Below, one piece after another: positions 11,654-20,180 of a stretch of 64,000 nt of DNA. The stretch lies in assembly GCA_022563195.1 (NCBI GenBank), contig JADFNV010000014.1:1-64000 (forward strand). Reading direction: 5' to 3'. Under the pieces are notes generated by a model. That model did no database searches, was not told the DNA's origin, and saw only the letters and a list, made by a program, of their open reading frames with translations. Both the position numbers and the translations under genes were made by a program. The stretch comes from Pseudomonadota bacterium (GTDB lineage: Bacteria > Pseudomonadota > Gammaproteobacteria > Steroidobacterales > Woeseiaceae). Each line of letters starts with the position of its first letter. Position 1 is the stretch's first letter.

Positions 11654-12528
11654 TCAGCGAAAGTGGCAACGACTAAGGGCTTGCTCGCGCTCACCGCCGC
11701 ACGTTTCATCCCCTGCGAGTTGTAGATCATGGCAAGATCGCCATTTCTGCTTACAGCGATGACTCCCGCTTCGCCGCCCAGACCTTTGACTTCGGCAAGC
11801 ATTTGGTCAATTGCTCTATGCAGTGACACACCGGATTGGACTTTGCACGCAATCGAAATTGCGCCGCCTGCGCGGATAATGTGCTCGCCCGTACCGGTGC
11901 AGGAAATCGCGACACCGTCGTCAGCCCACGTACCTGCACCAACTAGCGGCGTGTCACCCACTCGGCCTTCGAGTTTTGCAAAGGTTCCTCCGGTTGACGT
12001 GGCCGCCGCGACCCGGCCCGACTGATCGAGAGCGACGGCACCGACAGTGCCATGTTTTTGTTTCTTGATTTCATCCGCCGTCACGCCGACAGGAAGCATG
12101 TAGTAATGCTCAGCATCGGCAACTTCCTCGAACTTATGTTGCCGCGCAAATGCCAGCGCACCGTTACCTGCAAGCATGATGTGGACAGTCGACTCCATGA
12201 CGCCGCGCGCAACCCGCACCGGGTTGACGACATCGCGAATCGCGGCTACGGCTCCCGCAGCACGTGTCGACCCGTCCATGATCGATGCATCAAGCTCGAC
12301 GTATCCAGCAGAGTTCGGCGCCGAACCGCGCCCAGCTACATACAAACCACAGGTTTCCATTGTCGCGACCGCGTATTCGACAACATCCAGTGCGGTATTT
12401 CCTGAACGCAGGCGCAATTGGCACTCCTGAGCCAGCTCGCGCAGATGAGCCTCTGTAATCGAATAGTCGCGCCCGGCAACGGCGCCGGCGCCGCCGTGTA
12501 ACGCTATGGCGTATTTCTGGCTGTTAAT
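11650..12528 (-). CDS. Isoaspartyl peptidase / type-III L-asparaginase (Ntn hydrolase), ATT start
   Basis: Self-processing N-terminal nucleophile hydrolase that removes beta-aspartyl residues or cleaves asparagine (292 aa). The nucleophile threonine is in KHGTVGAVALD. Other marks are LDASIMDG, VESTVHIMLAGNGA-type text and TGTGEHIIR. Homologues start near YAIALHGGAGA. That segment is encoded here upstream of the first TTG (12417), and the frame contains no ATG, GTG or TTG before a stop. The best start is ATT at 12528, placed 7 nt after GGAG. It is convergent with dgcA, with a 4-nt overlap. Confidence 0.85.
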   Translation of the reverse strand: MNSQKYAIALHGGAGAVAGRDYSITEAHLRELAQECQLRLRSGNTALDVVEYAVATMETCGLYVAGRGSAPNSAGYVELDASIMDGSTRAAGAVAAIRDVVNPVRVARGVMESTVHIMLAGNGALAFARQHKFEEVADAEHYYMLPVGVTADEIKKQKHGTVGAVALDQSGRVAAATSTGGTFAKLEGRVGDTPLVGAGTWADDGVAISCTGTGEHIIRAGGAISIACKVQSGVSLHRAIDQMLAEVKGLGGEAGVIAVSRNGDLAMIYNSQGMKRAAVSASKPLVVATFAD

Positions 12529-12689
12529 GGCCGATCTCCGGCATCGAACTGACGCTTAAGTTTACCGTCTGGATCCAGCTGCGCACAGGCCACAGTAAAG
12601 AACATCGCAAAAACGCATGCAATGAAGTAATTAGGGCTCTACAATTACTCCTGCCTGGGCACGAACAGGCTATCGGGACATTACTTAGT

Positions 12690-15050
12690 ATGCCGCCCTC
12701 TATCAAATCAGTCGCTCTGATCGGCTCGTACCCACCGAGACAGTGCGGTATCGCTACGTTCACGTCTGATCTTGCCACCACCATTGTCGACAATGATCCG
12801 AATATTGACTGCATTATCACCGCCATGAACGATCGGCGTGAGGGTTACGTCTATCCGAGCGCTGTGAAATTTCAAATCAGCCAGGAAAAACTGAATGAAT
12901 ACCATCTCGCCGCCGCTTTCCTGAACCTGAGGAACCCGGATGTCGTCTGTCTACAACACGAATACGGAATATTCGGCGGTCAACGCGGTAGCTTCATCGC
13001 CGAACTTGCAAAGAATCTGAAAAGCCCCCTCATTACTACACTACACACGGTACTGAAAGACCCTCAGCCGGAGGAGCGCAAGATAATCAACCAGCTATCG
13101 GAATTATCCAACCGCCTGGTTGTGATGAGTGATCGCGGTGTCGATTTTCTCAGAAATATTTATCAGGTCCCGGCGAGCAAGATAGCCCTGATTCACCATG
13201 GCGTTCCTGATGTACCGTTTCTGGATCCGGATCCGTGCAAGAACAAGGTTGCCGCAGCAGACAAAACAGTCATCCTGACGTTCGGTCTGCTCTCACCGGG
13301 CAAAGGCATCGAATTCATGATCGATGCTTTACCCGATATCGTCAGATCACATCCGGAAGTACTTTATTTCGTGGTTGGCGCCACGCATCCTCATTGCAAA
13401 GCCGAAAGTGGCGAGGATTACCGCCTGAGTCTGCATCGCCGGGCAAAGGAATTGGGTGTCGGCGACAATATTGTGTTCCACGATCGGTTCCTGGAGCGCG
13501 ATGAATTAATCGAGATCATCCGCGCCGCCGATATCTACGTTACACCCTATCTCAGTGAGGCCCAGGTCGTATCCGGCACACTGGCCTACGCAGTGGGTGC
13601 TGGCAAAGCCATCGTGTCCACTCCTTACTGGCATGCACAGGAAATGCTCGCTGATGGACGCGGCAGGCTTGTGCCCTTCAAAGATTCCGCAGCTTTATCG
13701 CAGGAGATAAACAGACTCCTGGACTTCCCGCGCGAGCGCCTCGAGATGCGTCGCGCTGCCTATGAATACGGCCGGCCCATGGTTATAAAGGCAATGGGCC
13801 GCCATTATCTTAGCTTGTTTGCCGAATCTAAAGCGCAATCAGCACTTACAGGCAAGTTACCGGCGCTGGATACGCTGAATCAGCGTGAGCAGCGATTGCC
13901 GCAGATTGAATTGGCGCATCTACGCCGGATGACGGACCACACCGGAGTATTTCAGCACGCAAAATTTACCGTTCCCAACCGAGCGTTCGGTTATTGTGTT
14001 GACGATAATGCCCGGGCGCTTATCGTTTCTGCGCGGGCGCACGATCTGGACAGAACCGATACCTCGTTGACGGAAATGTCGTCGATCTATCTCAGTTTTC
14101 TGGATGATGCATTCGATCCAGAGACCGGACGATTTCGCAATTTTATGTCTTATGAGCGTAAATGGCTGGAGTCCATTGGCTCCGAAGATTCTCATGGGCG
14201 TGCACTGTGGGCCTTGGGCGTCATGGCCGGCTGGGGGCGGAACCCCGGTCAAGTCTCCCTCGCTGTGAAACTCTTCCACGACGCGCTGCCAGCGCTCACG
14301 TCATTTTCAGACTCCCGCGCTATCGCATTCCCTATGCTTGGTCTGCAGGCCTACTTGCGCCGATACGACAACGACCACGAGGTTCGTGAGCTACTTGTGT
14401 CGTTGGGCCACAGACTTCTGAATCGATTCAGGCAATACGCCAGCAAAGACTGGCAATGGCACGAGGTGATGTTGACCTACGACAATGCACGGCTGCCCGA
14501 AGCGCTGCTGGCCTGTGGTCGCGTCAGCAACGACGAGCAAATGGTGGCGACCGGTCTGCGTGTGCTCGAATGGTTACGAGACATCCAGATTGATGCCTCA
14601 GGCGGTTGGTTCGCACCGGTAGGCAACCAGGGCTGGTATCCCGAAACCGGCAGCAAAGCACAATATGATCAACAACCTCTCGAGGCGGCCGCCATGATTG
14701 GCGCCTGTATTGAAGCCTACGAATGCACCCAGCATGAGGATTGGCTGCAGTTGGCATTGGCCTGTTTTAACTGGTTTCTCGGCAAAAACGACCAGCGAAT
14801 TTGTCTATACGATCATGCGAGCGGCGGCTGTCGCGACGGGCTCATGCGCGATGGCGTCAATGAAAATCAGGGTGCGGAGTCGACGTTGTCCTACCTGATG
14901 TCCTTGATCGCCATTTACAATATACGTGGACTGACCGGCGAAAACCTGGGCCCCGCGAAACCGCGGTTGCGAGACAAATTATCTGAGCCTCCCGAGATGC
15001 AGGTGCAGTTGCGGAGACGCCTTGAGCCGGGACAACAGATCGGGAATTGA
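12690..15050 (+). CDS. GT4 glycosyltransferase with C-terminal (alpha/alpha)-barrel-like domain
   Basis: 786 aa, two parts. Residues 1 to about 385 form a GT4 glycosyltransferase: GSYPPRQCGIATFTSDLA at the N-terminus, VCLQHEYGIFGG, LTFGLLSPGKGIE, and a C-terminal nucleotide-sugar site around YLSEAQVVSGTLAYAVGAGK. Residues from about 400 (LRRMTDHTGVFQHA, YCVDDNARALI) to the end resemble a helical toroid domain seen in fused glycosyltransferases of GH130 loci. The final 72 nt overlap the 3' end of the convergent GH130 gene. It probably transfers mannose or glucose, but donor and acceptor are unknown. The 161-nt region upstream shows no obvious site. Confidence 0.82.
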   Translation: MPPSIKSVALIGSYPPRQCGIATFTSDLATTIVDNDPNIDCIITAMNDRREGYVYPSAVKFQISQEKLNEYHLAAAFLNLRNPDVVCLQHEYGIFGGQRGSFIAELAKNLKSPLITTLHTVLKDPQPEERKIINQLSELSNRLVVMSDRGVDFLRNIYQVPASKIALIHHGVPDVPFLDPDPCKNKVAAADKTVILTFGLLSPGKGIEFMIDALPDIVRSHPEVLYFVVGATHPHCKAESGEDYRLSLHRRAKELGVGDNIVFHDRFLERDELIEIIRAADIYVTPYLSEAQVVSGTLAYAVGAGKAIVSTPYWHAQEMLADGRGRLVPFKDSAALSQEINRLLDFPRERLEMRRAAYEYGRPMVIKAMGRHYLSLFAESKAQSALTGKLPALDTLNQREQRLPQIELAHLRRMTDHTGVFQHAKFTVPNRAFGYCVDDNARALIVSARAHDLDRTDTSLTEMSSIYLSFLDDAFDPETGRFRNFMSYERKWLESIGSEDSHGRALWALGVMAGWGRNPGQVSLAVKLFHDALPALTSFSDSRAIAFPMLGLQAYLRRYDNDHEVRELLVSLGHRLLNRFRQYASKDWQWHEVMLTYDNARLPEALLACGRVSNDEQMVATGLRVLEWLRDIQIDASGGWFAPVGNQGWYPETGSKAQYDQQPLEAAAMIGACIEAYECTQHEDWLQLALACFNWFLGKNDQRICLYDHASGGCRDGLMRDGVNENQGAESTLSYLMSLIAIYNIRGLTGENLGPAKPRLRDKLSEPPEMQVQLRRRLEPGQQIGN

Positions 15051-16508
15051 GGCGGTGGCAAGTCGGCATCTCTGATCTGCAATGCCGTAAGGAATGATCA
15101 ACGTGTCGCCGTGAATCATGTTGCCACAGGAATAGACCACGTTAGGCACGTAACCGTCCCGTTCCTGCTCATTGGGAATCAATATCGGTTCCTGCATCCG
15201 ACCGATGACTCTCGACGGATCATCAAGGTCCAACAGTTCGGCCCAGATGCTGTAGCGGCGCATCGGTCCGACTCCGTGAAAGAGTGCAAGCCACCCCGTA
15301 GGTGTTTCCACCGGCGATCCACAGTTGCCTACCTGGACAAACTCGAACGGATGCACAGGCTTTCGCAGCAGCTGCGCCTCGTTCCAGAAGAGCAGGCTAT
15401 CCGAGAACATGATGTAATTATTGACGCCGTCCTGGCGAGACAACATCACGTATTGGCCGTTGACCTTCCTCGGAAACAACGCCATACCCTTGTTGTGTAC
15501 AGAATCGCCGCTTAGCGTGTGAAACTTGAATGTCAGGAAGTCGCGAGTTTCAAGAATCTGCGGCAGTATGTCAGACCCATTGTATGCGGTGTAAGTCGCA
15601 TAGTAAGTGACTGAGCCATCGTCATCGACGAAGCGCACAAATCGTGCGTCTTCGATTCCTGAGCTTTCGTTTTCGGTCACAGGAAAGAGCACCCTCTCGG
15701 AGATGGGTTCCTCGCGGCGAAATATGACTTCGTAGTTGGAACGTGCCAGCCAAAGCGCCGTATCAATCGCATGCTGCTTATCGACCAGGCGAAACTTGGT
15801 TGAACGGAGCTTCTTGATCTGCAGTTCCAACTCATCAAAAGTGAACGATTCCCCGAGGCCCGCCAGGAGGTGATTCATGACACGATCACGTGCACCTATC
15901 TCTTCGAGCTTGCGTCGAAAATGAAGCCGGTCATAGACAGGATCCGTGTGTATCTCCGGCGTGGCTATATATCGACTGACAGGATCAAAATACATGTCGT
16001 TTCTGGCATCGATAATGCCGCTGCGAAATTCAATCGAAGAAACATGACCTTCCCCCGTTGCCCTGATGCTCATGATGAATCGCTGCGATCCGTCTTCAAC
16101 ATCTTCCTGATCGGGATGGGGAACGATCGCGGGATTAAAAAATGCAGCTGACTCGACGGAGTATTCCTGCGTAAAGTAGGCGCCAAGCAAAAGACGCTGT
16201 TCCGATGACAAAGTGGTCTGTTGCGGCACGTATTCTGCAATACGCTCAAAATTGCTCTCAAGAATAGCTCGAAAGTTTCGATGCCGTGCCGCGAATCCTT
16301 CCATTACTCCATCGAGCACATAGTGTACGTCATCCTCGCCGAGCGCCATGACCTGCTCAATCAGGGCCTTGATCCGCGATTTGCTACTCGGAATATACGG
16401 CCGCGTGATTACACGGCAGCTGTCACCGCCCAGCAGGGACGGCTGTCGCTTTACTACTGGTTTACGTTTCTCTTTGACTCTCATTTGAGGATTGCGCACT
16501 GATGCCAA
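14979..16508 (-). CDS. GH130 family glycoside phosphorylase-like protein (long form)
   Basis: 509 aa with a roughly 165-aa N-terminal extension before the five-bladed propeller typical of GH130 (mannosyl-oligosaccharide phosphorylases and hydrolases). Propeller marks are SSGIEDARFVRF, TYTAYNGSDI, KGMALFPRKVNGQYVML, NCGSPVETPTGWLALFHGV and the final NVVYSCGNMIHGDTL. GIEDAR corresponds to the GIEDPR motif carrying the catalytic acid in the family. The reaction is probably reversible phosphorolysis of a beta-mannoside; substrate unassigned. It converges on the upstream glycosyltransferase and overlaps it by 72 nt. The start was chosen at the first ATG; 116 nt separate it from the next divergent gene. 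Confidence 0.82.
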   Translation of the reverse strand: MASVRNPQMRVKEKRKPVVKRQPSLLGGDSCRVITRPYIPSSKSRIKALIEQVMALGEDDVHYVLDGVMEGFAARHRNFRAILESNFERIAEYVPQQTTLSSEQRLLLGAYFTQEYSVESAAFFNPAIVPHPDQEDVEDGSQRFIMSIRATGEGHVSSIEFRSGIIDARNDMYFDPVSRYIATPEIHTDPVYDRLHFRRKLEEIGARDRVMNHLLAGLGESFTFDELELQIKKLRSTKFRLVDKQHAIDTALWLARSNYEVIFRREEPISERVLFPVTENESSGIEDARFVRFVDDDGSVTYYATYTAYNGSDILPQILETRDFLTFKFHTLSGDSVHNKGMALFPRKVNGQYVMLSRQDGVNNYIMFSDSLLFWNEAQLLRKPVHPFEFVQVGNCGSPVETPTGWLALFHGVGPMRRYSIWAELLDLDDPSRVIGRMQEPILIPNEQERDGYVPNVVYSCGNMIHGDTLIIPYGIADQRCRLATASIPDLLSRLKASPQLHLHLGRLR

Positions 16509-16624
16509 CTGACTAACAATGTTCGCACGTCACCGGCATTGAACAATAGATAAAGAATTATAGCCGCGAGTCCCAGCAGAAGCTCGCGACCCAACTCTCA
16601 CAATCAGACATTTATCACCGCAAC

Positions 16625-17659
16625 ATGTCCATTCGTATCGCCATCCTCAGCCCCGTATCGTGGCGGACCCCGCCCCGCCACTACGGCCCTTGGGAATCCG
16701 TTGTTAGCCTGCTCACCGAAGAATTAGTCCGCATGGGCCTGGATGTTACTCTTTTCGCCACCGCAGATTCCCAAACCAGGGGCAAACTGGTCGCGGTGTG
16801 CCCGCGCCCTTATTCTGAGGATCCTGCCGTTATACCGAAAGTCGCTGAGTGTCTGCATATATCAGAGGTCTTCGAACGATCAGCGGATTTTGACCTGATT
16901 CATAATCACTTCGATTTTCTGCCGCTAAGCTACTCCGGGCTAGTTGAGACGCCGGTCATATCCACAATCCATGGTTTCTCGTCAGCATCGATTATTCCCG
17001 TGTATCGAAAATACAATGCCCGTGGCCACTATGTTGCGATTAGCGAGTCAGACAAATCGCCGCAACTCGACTATATCGCCACGATTCATCATGGCATTGA
17101 TATTTCGCAATTCGCTTTCTCGGGCGCTAAAGGCAAGTACCTGCTGTTTTTTGGTCGAATTCACCCCGACAAGGGCGTAAGTGAGGCGATTGAGGTGGCG
17201 CGACGCGTGGGAATCAAGCTGGTGATTGCCGGCATCATTCAGGATCACGATTATTTTGCCACCCAGGTCGAACCGCATATTGACGGCACAGCCGTGGAGT
17301 ATCTGGGGTCCATCGGACAGCATCGAAAAGCGGACGTGCTGGGTGCGGCGCAGGCATTGTTGCACTTGATCAGTTTCGACGAGCCCTTCGGCTTGAGCCT
17401 TATCGAAGCCATGGCCTGCGGAACACCTGTCATTGCGTTTCGTCGTGGCTCGATGGCGGAAATAATCCGACACGGTGAAACGGGCTACATTGTTGACGAC
17501 ATTGACGAGGCCGTACAAGCAGTGGCGGCGGCTGAGACAATCGACCGATCAGCCTGCCGAGCTGATGTTGAACAACGATTTACGAACACACGTATGGCAC
17601 GCGACTATATTCGCGTTTACGAACAAATTCTGAATGGGCAAGCACACGATGATCAATAA
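16625..17659 (+). CDS. GT4 family glycosyltransferase
   Basis: 344 aa, GT-B fold. The N-terminus MSIRIAILSPVSWRTPPRHYG holds the acceptor domain motif with YGPWESVVSLL. The donor domain contains KYLLFFGRIHPDKGV, LLHLISFDEPFGLSLIEAM with the EX7E signature of GT4 enzymes, and ACGTPVIAF. It belongs with the two GH130 genes and the fused glycosyltransferase. The following GH130 start lies inside its 3' end, so the pair is co-translated. It probably builds the glycan or glucosyl/mannosyl glycoside that the phosphorylases act on; inference only. Confidence 0.85.
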   Translation: MSIRIAILSPVSWRTPPRHYGPWESVVSLLTEELVRMGLDVTLFATADSQTRGKLVAVCPRPYSEDPAVIPKVAECLHISEVFERSADFDLIHNHFDFLPLSYSGLVETPVISTIHGFSSASIIPVYRKYNARGHYVAISESDKSPQLDYIATIHHGIDISQFAFSGAKGKYLLFFGRIHPDKGVSEAIEVARRVGIKLVIAGIIQDHDYFATQVEPHIDGTAVEYLGSIGQHRKADVLGAAQALLHLISFDEPFGLSLIEAMACGTPVIAFRRGSMAEIIRHGETGYIVDDIDEAVQAVAAAETIDRSACRADVEQRFTNTRMARDYIRVYEQILNGQAHDDQ

Positions 17660-18590
17660 GCCATTGGTGACGCGCTACGAGGGTAATCCAATCCTCACGA
17701 AGCACGATATTCCCTATGCCGTGGAAACAGTTCACAACGCGGCAGCAACGAAGTTTAACGACCAATACATCCTGTTGTTTCGCTCGCACTTGCGCAACGG
17801 GCGATCGATTATTGGCATCGCAAGAAGTGATGATGGTTACACATTTCGTGCAGATCCCGCGCCTTTCATGGAGCCATCCAGCGAGATCGGATTTGCAGCC
17901 CATGAGGAATACGGTATCGAGGATCCTCGAATCTGCTCAATCGGTGACGAGTATTACATTACCTATAGCGTCTATTCCAGGTTCGGTGTGAGAATTGGAC
18001 TTGCAGTCACTCGCGACTTCGAATCCGTTGAAAGATTATCGATAGTCAGTCAAGCCGATATGCGCAACGTCGTGATTTTCCCGCAGACCTTTGACGGGCT
18101 TTACGCACGACTTGATCGGCCGCACTCCGAAATCAACCCCTGGTGCATCTGGTTATCCTGGTCGCCGGATCTGATTCACTGGGGCAACTCGGTGCCCGTC
18201 ATTCAGCCGCTCACATATCACTGGGATGAAATGAAAATTGGTCCGGGTGCGACGCCTGTTAAAACTGCATCAGGATGGCTGAATATTTTTCATGGTGCAT
18301 TTCCGACGATGGACGGCGCCGTGTATCGGCTGGGCGTGGCACTGCATGACCTTGCCGACCCCACCAAGGTTCTCGGCGTTGCGGATGATTGGATCCTGGC
18401 ACCCGAAGATCCGTGGGAGCTCACCGGTTACGTGCACAATGTTGTCTTCACTTGTGGCGCCATCGCTGAGGACGACGGATCGCTGAAAATCTACTGGGGT
18501 GGCGCAGACAGTGTCATGTGTGTCGGCACTGCGAATATCGATGACCTGGTCCAGCTGTGTCTGACCAGCAACAGACCGCCTTTGTCGTGA
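17649..18590 (+). CDS. GH130 family glycoside phosphorylase/hydrolase (short form)
   Basis: 313 aa beta-propeller enzyme. Marks: VTRYEGNPILTKHDIPY at the N-terminus, ILLFRSHLRNGRSIIG, EYGIEDPRICSIGDEYYITY with the GIEDPR catalytic-acid motif, KIGPGATPVKTASGWLNIFHG and YVHNVVFTCGA. An in-frame ATG at 17634 would add five residues; 17649 was chosen because homologues begin near the RYEGNPI block. It overlaps the upstream glycosyltransferase by 11 nt. It is likely a cytoplasmic phosphorylase of short mannosides or glucosides. It and the longer GH130 at 14979-16508 probably differ in substrate length. Confidence 0.83.
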   Translation: MINKPLVTRYEGNPILTKHDIPYAVETVHNAAATKFNDQYILLFRSHLRNGRSIIGIARSDDGYTFRADPAPFMEPSSEIGFAAHEEYGIEDPRICSIGDEYYITYSVYSRFGVRIGLAVTRDFESVERLSIVSQADMRNVVIFPQTFDGLYARLDRPHSEINPWCIWLSWSPDLIHWGNSVPVIQPLTYHWDEMKIGPGATPVKTASGWLNIFHGAFPTMDGAVYRLGVALHDLADPTKVLGVADDWILAPEDPWELTGYVHNVVFTCGAIAEDDGSLKIYWGGADSVMCVGTANIDDLVQLCLTSNRPPLS

Positions 18591-18601
18591 TGCTTTGCAG
18601 T

Positions 18602-19045
18602 TTACCTGGACCAGCAATCTTGCCAGACAACCCCGGCATCCTGATCCGTCACACTTTTAAGCCCGGTGTTGGTCAGCGTGAAGTTCCCGCATTTGTCACC
18701 GGCTTGTGCTCCGGTCGGCGTGGCCTGCAGCGTGAACGTGGATGCTGTCACTGCTTGAATAGTAAGGCTATAGGTCTGGGTTCCACCGTCTATGGGACAC
18801 GACGCGGGATAAATGGTCGGTGCTCCGGTATTGCCCACCACGGTTCCCGCGCCCAGGTAGGTACTGTTCACGGTGAAATAACGTTCCATAGTGTTGGCCA
18901 TGCCCATCAATGCGCCGGAACAATCTGCGCGGCGTGCTTTGCGTACCTGCTCCCGATACGAGGGGTAAGCGATAGCAGCGATAATGCCGATAATTGCCAC
19001 CACAACCACTAATTCGATTAACGTGATGCCGCGATGTTTGTTCAT
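18602..19045 (-). CDS. pilE: Type IV minor pilin, PilE-like
   Basis: 147 aa prepilin from the ATG at 19045, which is preceded by AGGAC at good spacing. The leader MNKHRG is followed by the cleavage-type motif G-ITLIE and a hydrophobic helix to about residue 27, then YPSYREQVRKARRADC. The C-terminal half has a cysteine pair and the GDKCGNFTLTNTGLKS block typical of PilE pilins. Gene order on the minus strand (pilY1', pilY2-like, pilE) matches the end of the Pseudomonas fimU-pilVWXY1Y2E operon. Since pilY1 is only a fragment, this copy may be vestigial or expressed from a local promoter. Confidence 0.88.
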   Translation of the reverse strand: MNKHRGITLIELVVVVAIIGIIAAIAYPSYREQVRKARRADCSGALMGMANTMERYFTVNSTYLGAGTVVGNTGAPTIYPASCPIDGGTQTYSLTIQAVTASTFTLQATPTGAQAGDKCGNFTLTNTGLKSVTDQDAGVVWQDCWSR

Positions 19046-19088
19046 AGTTCTTGTCCTATAACGTTGTTCTCGCCAGTGCCTCTTACCC

Positions 19089-19388
19089 TTATCTTTTTGG
19101 TTTATAGTTATTCGGCAACAGCCAGAATTCTTCAATCGCCCGCCCGCTGCCAATTCTGAACGCTACGTGCGCTCCCGGCCTTATACGCAACAATGAAACG
19201 CTTTTTGATGCCAGAGAGTGGACAACGGCCCGCTTTGATATCTGGTAGGGAATGTCATCAATTACGACCCTGCTTTCCTTGGGATATACAGCGTCCACTC
19301 GGCCCGTGCGCGAGAACCCCTCGTCAGGATAGTAGCTCGGGAAATCGACTGCGAATGCAGGAAACGCCATTGAGAATACGATCAACAA
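19089..19388 (-). CDS. pilY2: PilY2-like small secreted protein, probably frameshifted at its start
   Basis: About 100 aa: a hydrophobic stretch ending MAFPAFA, then a small beta-rich domain (GRVDAVYPKESRVVIDD, GAHVAFRIG). Its place between the pilY1 remnant and pilE is that of pilY2. In the open frame only a TTG at 19388 is available. However, an ATG at 19411, 7 nt after GGAG, begins MKK in the adjacent frame just before a run of seven A (19402-19408). One extra A would join them into a perfect signal peptide. So the gene is either frameshifted or affected by a homopolymer error. Confidence 0.6.
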   Translation of the reverse strand: MLIVFSMAFPAFAVDFPSYYPDEGFSRTGRVDAVYPKESRVVIDDIPYQISKRAVVHSLASKSVSLLRIRPGAHVAFRIGSGRAIEEFWLLPNNYKPKR

Positions 19389-19437
19389 CCATAGACTAAG
19401 ATTTTTTTCATCACATGTCTCCTGAACTTAAATACGC

Positions 19438-20160
19438 TTAAGGCGTAAGTTCCTCCCATGACAAACGACCTGTCCTGGGCCCACCGATGTCGATGAGTTC
19501 GGTAGTCTCGATACTTGCCCCACCTGTGGTTTCTGTTGTCGCCGTATAGCGTATGTTGGACAGGTTGACCGGTCGCGTCGGGATACCAATTACCTCGGTA
19601 CCGACAGCGGCTTCACCGTCAATTTCATCGAGGGCATCCAGTGTATTGTCTCTATTCAGATCAAAGGAGACTTCGTTGGGGTGGCCGCCATTTATCCATT
19701 TCGCAACCATCTGCCACCCCGTGCCCCCAAAATTGCAGGGATCGGAGTCTGGAATCATCGTGTTAAAGAAGACCAGGTCGCCACGAATGATCGGGTCGGT
19801 GATAAGCCGTTCGCCACTATCCGGAAGATCCATGCACCAGCCATAGGACGACGTAAAATCCACGGCATTGTTTGTCAGCGTGCGAGCGAACACACCTTCA
19901 GTCGTGCTGCCAAAACCGATGTCCTGCTCGACCAGATCGTCCTGATTAATTTCATCGGTACCGGAGTCCCAGACGCCATAAACGGATTGCATGTCGTCAG
20001 ACGTAATATCGGCGCTCGTCAGATACTGTCCGGTACCAAACACCACCATTGTGTTGGGCGCGTTTGAATTTGTCGTGGCAATAATCTGGTTGCGAACAAC
20101 AACGGGTGTCGAAGTTGTGATAAAGGGCGGACTAATCTTCAAGCTCGAGAAATTACACAA
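19438..20160 (-). pseudogene. pilY1: PilY1 C-terminal remnant
   Basis: About 240 residues matching only the C-terminal part of the PilY1 pilus-tip adhesin: PVVVRNQIIATT, MVVFGTGQYLTSADI, QSVYGVWDSG, and later IIRGDLVFFNTMIPDSDPC. Full PilY1 proteins exceed 1000 aa and carry a signal peptide and propeller, all missing here. The frame opens at a TTG with no ribosome site only 20 nt from the stop of the DUF1907 gene of the TRAP operon. The break near 20160 therefore marks a deletion or insertion junction. It is followed by the pilY2-like and pilE genes. Confidence 0.75.
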
Positions 20161-20180
20161 ACGAGCTGTTGGCTGATTTT

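Noticed and set aside
14979-15050. The 72-nt overlap of the glycosyltransferase and GH130 ends as a sign that one is false
   Set aside because: Both proteins show family motifs over most of their length. Only their extreme C-termini overlap, so a genuine convergent overlap is simpler.
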